From NCBI GenBank assembly GCA_029260695.1, contig JAJDCT010000025.1:1-8622 (forward strand): 8,622 bases of DNA, written 5' to 3'. Position 1 is the first letter of the stretch, and every line of letters starts with the position of its first letter. A program made the position numbers and the translations under genes. This document shows positions 6,921 to 8,622 of the stretch, piece by piece. The notes under the pieces are model-generated. The model saw only the letters and a program-made list of their open reading frames with translations, did no database searches and was not told where the DNA came from. The stretch is from Phycisphaeraceae bacterium (GTDB lineage: Bacteria > Planctomycetota > Phycisphaerae > Phycisphaerales > Phycisphaeraceae).

Positions 6921-6951
6921 ATATTACGCCATCGCGGTGCCGCCAAGCGAA
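6921..6951 (-). promoter_or_regulatory. Promoter candidate for the leftward operon
   Basis: On the minus strand TAATAT (6926-6921) is a good -10 hexamer match, but the -35 side is poor: TTCGCT at 6951-6946 with a 19-nt spacer, or TTGGCG at 6946-6941 with a 14-nt spacer. The usual -10 to start-site distance would put transcription initiation at or next to the ATG at 6914, which would give a leaderless or nearly leaderless mRNA. This agrees with the lack of a usable Shine-Dalgarno. Confidence 0.33.
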
Positions 6952-6971
6952 TCCCCACCGGCCACACCTGC

Positions 6972-6993
6972 GGATCCCCCGCCGCGGGGCTCC
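6972..6993. other. GC-rich hairpin in the divergent intergenic region
   Basis: CCCCG at 6977-6981 pairs with CGGGG at 6985-6989 around a CCG loop, and GGA (6972-6974) can pair with TCC (6991-6993) outside a small bulge. It lies in the 114-nt gap between the oxidoreductase and pdxA, 36 nt before the pdxA start, so it may be in the pdxA leader. No known regulatory class is recognised. Confidence 0.35.
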
Positions 6994-7028
6994 TTCTCAT
7001 GCGCCCAGGCGCGTCCCGGTGGTAGGAT

Positions 7029-8108
7029 ATGGCCGTGACTCACCGACCTGAAAACACGGAGAACGGCGAAGCCTCCCCGGCACGGCGCAAGCCCGTGATC
7101 GGCATCACCATGGGTGACCCCGCCGGCATCGGCCCGGAGGTCGTGGTCAAGGCCTTGGCGGACCCCGAGATACGCTCGCTCGCTCGCTTCGTCGTCTTCG
7201 GCATGAACGAGTTGATGGCCTACGCCGCCGACCTCGCAGAGATCGACCCGTTCTGGTGGCGGATCCAACACGACTCGCCACGCACCGAGTTCAGCCTCAC
7301 CCACGACATCGTCGTGCTGGACTACGACGAGTACAGCCAACTCGGCTCCGCAATGCACAAGCCGACCCGGCAGGGCGGCCAGTCGAGCCTGACTTTCATT
7401 GACGACGCCATCGCCGCCGCCGCCCGGCCGATCGAAGATGCCGGCATCGACGCCGTGGTCACCGCACCGATCTGCAAAGAGTCCTGGCACCTCGCCGGCT
7501 GCAAATTCCCAGGCCACACCGAGCTGTTCGCTCAACGCACACGCACCAAAAGAGTCGTGATGGCGTTCGAGTCCCCCAAGCTCCGCGTCGCCCTGGCGAC
7601 CGTCCACACCCCCTTGATGGACCTGCGTAACCTCCTGACCATCGGCGCGGTCTACGACCCGATCGACCTGGGCGACAAGTTCTGCAAACGGCTTGGGATC
7701 GAAAAGCCCCGCATCGCCGTCGCCGGGCTCAACCCCCACGCTTCCGAGAACGGCCGGTTCGGCGACGAAGAAACACGCATCATCACACCCGCCATCGAGG
7801 CCGCCAAGAGCCACGGCATCGACGCACGCGGACCGTTCCCCGGGGACACTGTCTTCAACGCCGCTGTCGCAGGCAAATACGACATGGTCGTTGCGATGTA
7901 CCACGACCAGGGACTGATCCCGGTTAAACTTTTAGCCTTCGATCAGGCTGTGAACGTGACCCTCGGCCTGCCCATAGTCCGCACCAGCCCCGACCACGGC
8001 ACAGCGTTCGACATCGTCGGCAAAAACCTCGCCGACCCCGGCAGCTTGAAAGCCGCTATCCGTCTTGCAGCGAAACTTGCGGGACAGAAGGTGGGGTCTG
8101 GGGTCTAG
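7029..8108 (+). CDS. pdxA: 4-hydroxythreonine-4-phosphate dehydrogenase PdxA
   Basis: This 359-residue cytoplasmic enzyme performs the NAD-dependent oxidation of 4-phosphohydroxy-L-threonine, giving after decarboxylation the amino-acetone phosphate that PdxJ joins with deoxyxylulose 5-phosphate in the DXP-dependent vitamin B6 pathway. Family motifs are all present: GITMGDPAGIGPE at 25-37, VTAPICKESW at 144-153, GHTELF at 162-167, GLNPHASE at 233-240, MYHDQGL at 290-296 and RTSPDHGTAFD at 318-328. H193, H237 and H292 match the spacing of the E. coli metal ligands (166, 211, 266), and H163 matches the substrate-binding His136. The N-terminus is about 20 residues longer than typical and looks disordered. 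The start is supported by GGTGG at 7018-7022 and AGG just before the ATG. It is transcribed divergently from the operon; no other B6 gene is in the window. The last codons lie within heptamer repeats. Confidence 0.96.
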   Translation: MAVTHRPENTENGEASPARRKPVIGITMGDPAGIGPEVVVKALADPEIRSLARFVVFGMNELMAYAADLAEIDPFWWRIQHDSPRTEFSLTHDIVVLDYDEYSQLGSAMHKPTRQGGQSSLTFIDDAIAAAARPIEDAGIDAVVTAPICKESWHLAGCKFPGHTELFAQRTRTKRVVMAFESPKLRVALATVHTPLMDLRNLLTIGAVYDPIDLGDKFCKRLGIEKPRIAVAGLNPHASENGRFGDEETRIITPAIEAAKSHGIDARGPFPGDTVFNAAVAGKYDMVVAMYHDQGLIPVKLLAFDQAVNVTLGLPIVRTSPDHGTAFDIVGKNLADPGSLKAAIRLAAKLAGQKVGSGV

Positions 8109-8166
8109 GGTCTGGGGTATACCAACGCCGGTCCTGAGCAAAGTGAAGGGCCGGGTATCGGGTATC
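8094..8166 (+). repeat. Heptamer tandem repeats flanking a hairpin at the pdxA 3' end
   Basis: Four consecutive 7-mers start at 8094: GGGTCTG, GGGTCTA, GGGTCTG and GGGTATA. The second and third units span the pdxA stop codon, so the repeats encode the final residues (GSGV). After a hairpin at 8128-8154, two more tandem units GGGTATC occur at 8153-8159 and 8160-8166. The arrangement recalls the short tandemly repeated heptanucleotides described in cyanobacteria, but no identity with that family is claimed. Confidence 0.65.
8128..8154 (+). terminator. Hairpin downstream of pdxA, possible terminator or dispersed repeat
   Basis: CCGGTCCT at 8128-8135 pairs with AGGGCCGG at 8147-8154 with one G-U pair and an 11-nt loop. 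It begins 20 nt after the pdxA stop, an apt place for 3' end formation, but no T-run follows. The core TCCTGAGCAAAGTGAAGG resembles, from memory, a motif (TCCTGAGCGAAGTCGAAGG) that recurs between genes in many bacterial genomes, so it may instead be a dispersed repeat. Confidence 0.4.
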
Positions 8167-8176
8167 AATCAAACCT

Positions 8177-8182
8177 TATAAT
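8177..8182 (+). promoter_or_regulatory. Perfect TATAAT, possible queC -10 box
   Basis: TATAAT is an exact -10 consensus 84 nt upstream of the queC start. No convincing -35 hexamer is present at 16-18 nt upstream, where the second heptamer repeat block lies, and there is no extended TG. It is a candidate start of queC transcription. Confidence 0.35.
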
Positions 8183-8200
8183 CTCGTCCTTGTTTTATTG

Positions 8201-8216
8201 AGCGGCTGGAGCCGCT
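8201..8216 (+). other. Short perfect hairpin in the queC leader
   Basis: AGCGGC (8201-8206) and GCCGCT (8211-8216) form a perfect 6-bp stem around a TGGA loop. No T-run follows directly; the sequence to the queC start is pyrimidine-rich. It may be a leader hairpin of queC or a weak terminator of read-through from pdxA. It does not resemble a preQ1 riboswitch, since no preQ1-type A-rich tail with its ribosome-site pairing can be seen. Confidence 0.4.
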
Positions 8217-8266
8217 GTTGAAACCGTCCCGCTTTCTTAATCCCCTGTTTTCCTATTTTCAACCCC

Positions 8267-8622
8267 ATGACCCGCTCAACCACCCCTTCATCGTCCCCCA
8301 AACCCGCGGTTGTCTTGCTCTCCGGGGGCCTCGACTCCGCGACCGTCCTGGCGATCGCCAACGCGCAGGGCTACGCCTGCCACGCCCTGAGTTTCGATTA
8401 CGGCCAACGCCACCGCGCCGAGATCGACGCGGCCCACAAAGTCGCTGACCAGCTCGGCGTCGCGTCCCACAGATGGATCAGCATCGACCTGCGCAGCCTC
8501 GGCGGGTCCGCGCTGACCGACACCATCGACGTCCCCAAGGACCGCAACGGTGACGAGATGACTCACGGGATCCCCGTTACCTACGTCCCGGCTCGCAACA
8601 CGATCTTCTTAAGCTACGCGCT
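8267..8622 (+). CDS. queC: 7-cyano-7-deazaguanine synthase QueC, N-terminal part
   Basis: The frame is open to the right edge, giving the first 118 residues. QueC converts 7-carboxy-7-deazaguanine to preQ0 using ATP and ammonia, a step of queuosine tRNA modification (and of other 7-deazapurines). The PP-loop pyrophosphatase motif SGGLDS lies at residues 19-24, the FDYGQRH segment at 43-49, and VPARNTIF at 107-114; all are characteristic of QueC, and this combination separates it from other PP-loop enzymes. The zinc-binding cysteines of the C-terminal part lie outside the window. The start is the ATG at 8267, 12 residues before the first conserved strand; the first dozen residues are Ser/Pro/Thr-rich and probably disordered. 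There is no recognisable Shine-Dalgarno (the upstream bases are TTTTCAACCCC). The gene is 158 nt after pdxA with its own promoter candidate, so it may be transcribed separately. Confidence 0.95.
   Translation, partial: MTRSTTPSSSPKPAVVLLSGGLDSATVLAIANAQGYACHALSFDYGQRHRAEIDAAHKVADQLGVASHRWISIDLRSLGGSALTDTIDVPKDRNGDEMTHGIPVTYVPARNTIFLSYA

Noticed and set aside
6924..7904. A 326-codon minus-strand open frame opposite pdxA
   Set aside because: Its composition is strongly biased (Gly, Asp, Val), it has no domain, and it lies opposite an unambiguous pdxA.
8109..8266. A preQ1 riboswitch upstream of queC
   Set aside because: The region has a short hairpin and a pyrimidine-rich stretch, but none of the preQ1 aptamer pattern, and no Shine-Dalgarno that such a switch would mask.

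Overview
The window is GC-rich bacterial chromosome, and its proteins point to Planctomycetota, most likely a Phycisphaerae-type lineage. The main clue is a secreted metalloprotease that carries both a dockerin-like EF-hand pair and a C-terminal PEP-CTERM sorting tail, a combination typical of that group. The assignment is an inference from protein architecture; no rRNA or other marker gene is present. I found no tRNA, rRNA, CRISPR array, insertion sequence or phage gene.

Layout, left to right. (1) 2-292 (+): the C-terminal end of a family 9 glycosyltransferase (LPS heptosyltransferase type), cut by the window edge. (2) 515-1639 (+): a secreted zinc metalloprotease with signal peptide, HExxH site, dockerin-like pair and PEP-CTERM tail, preceded by a 222-nt leader with inverted repeats and a weak promoter candidate. 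(3) 1763-2722 (-): a secreted coiled-coil protein whose single reading frame is broken by one in-frame TAG at codon 59; the signal peptide lies on one side and the coiled coil on the other. (4) 2825-6914 (-): a tight four-gene operon read right to left. It encodes a Gfo/Idh/MocA sugar-nucleotide-type oxidoreductase, a full-length CNNM/CorC-like membrane protein, a second shorter CNNM/CBS paralogue lacking the C-terminal CorC_HlyC domain, and an orphan protein with a PD-(D/E)XK-nuclease-like residue pattern. The last three reading frames overlap at their junctions, which suggests translational coupling. (5) 7029-8108 (+): pdxA of vitamin B6 synthesis, divergent from the operon. (6) 8109-8266: a short intergenic region with heptamer tandem repeats flanking a hairpin, a TATAAT box and a second hairpin. 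(7) 8267 to the right edge (+): queC of queuosine/preQ0 synthesis, truncated by the window.

The metabolic genes (pdxA, queC) are ordinary housekeeping functions. The glycosyltransferase and the Gfo/Idh oxidoreductase would both fit envelope polysaccharide or lipid A sugar metabolism, but they are about 5.5 kb apart on opposite strands, so this link is weak. I do not see a convincing new multi-gene system. The observations most worth following are the amber-interrupted coiled-coil gene, the nuclease-like gene coupled to paired CNNM proteins, and the heptamer-repeat region that runs across the pdxA stop codon.
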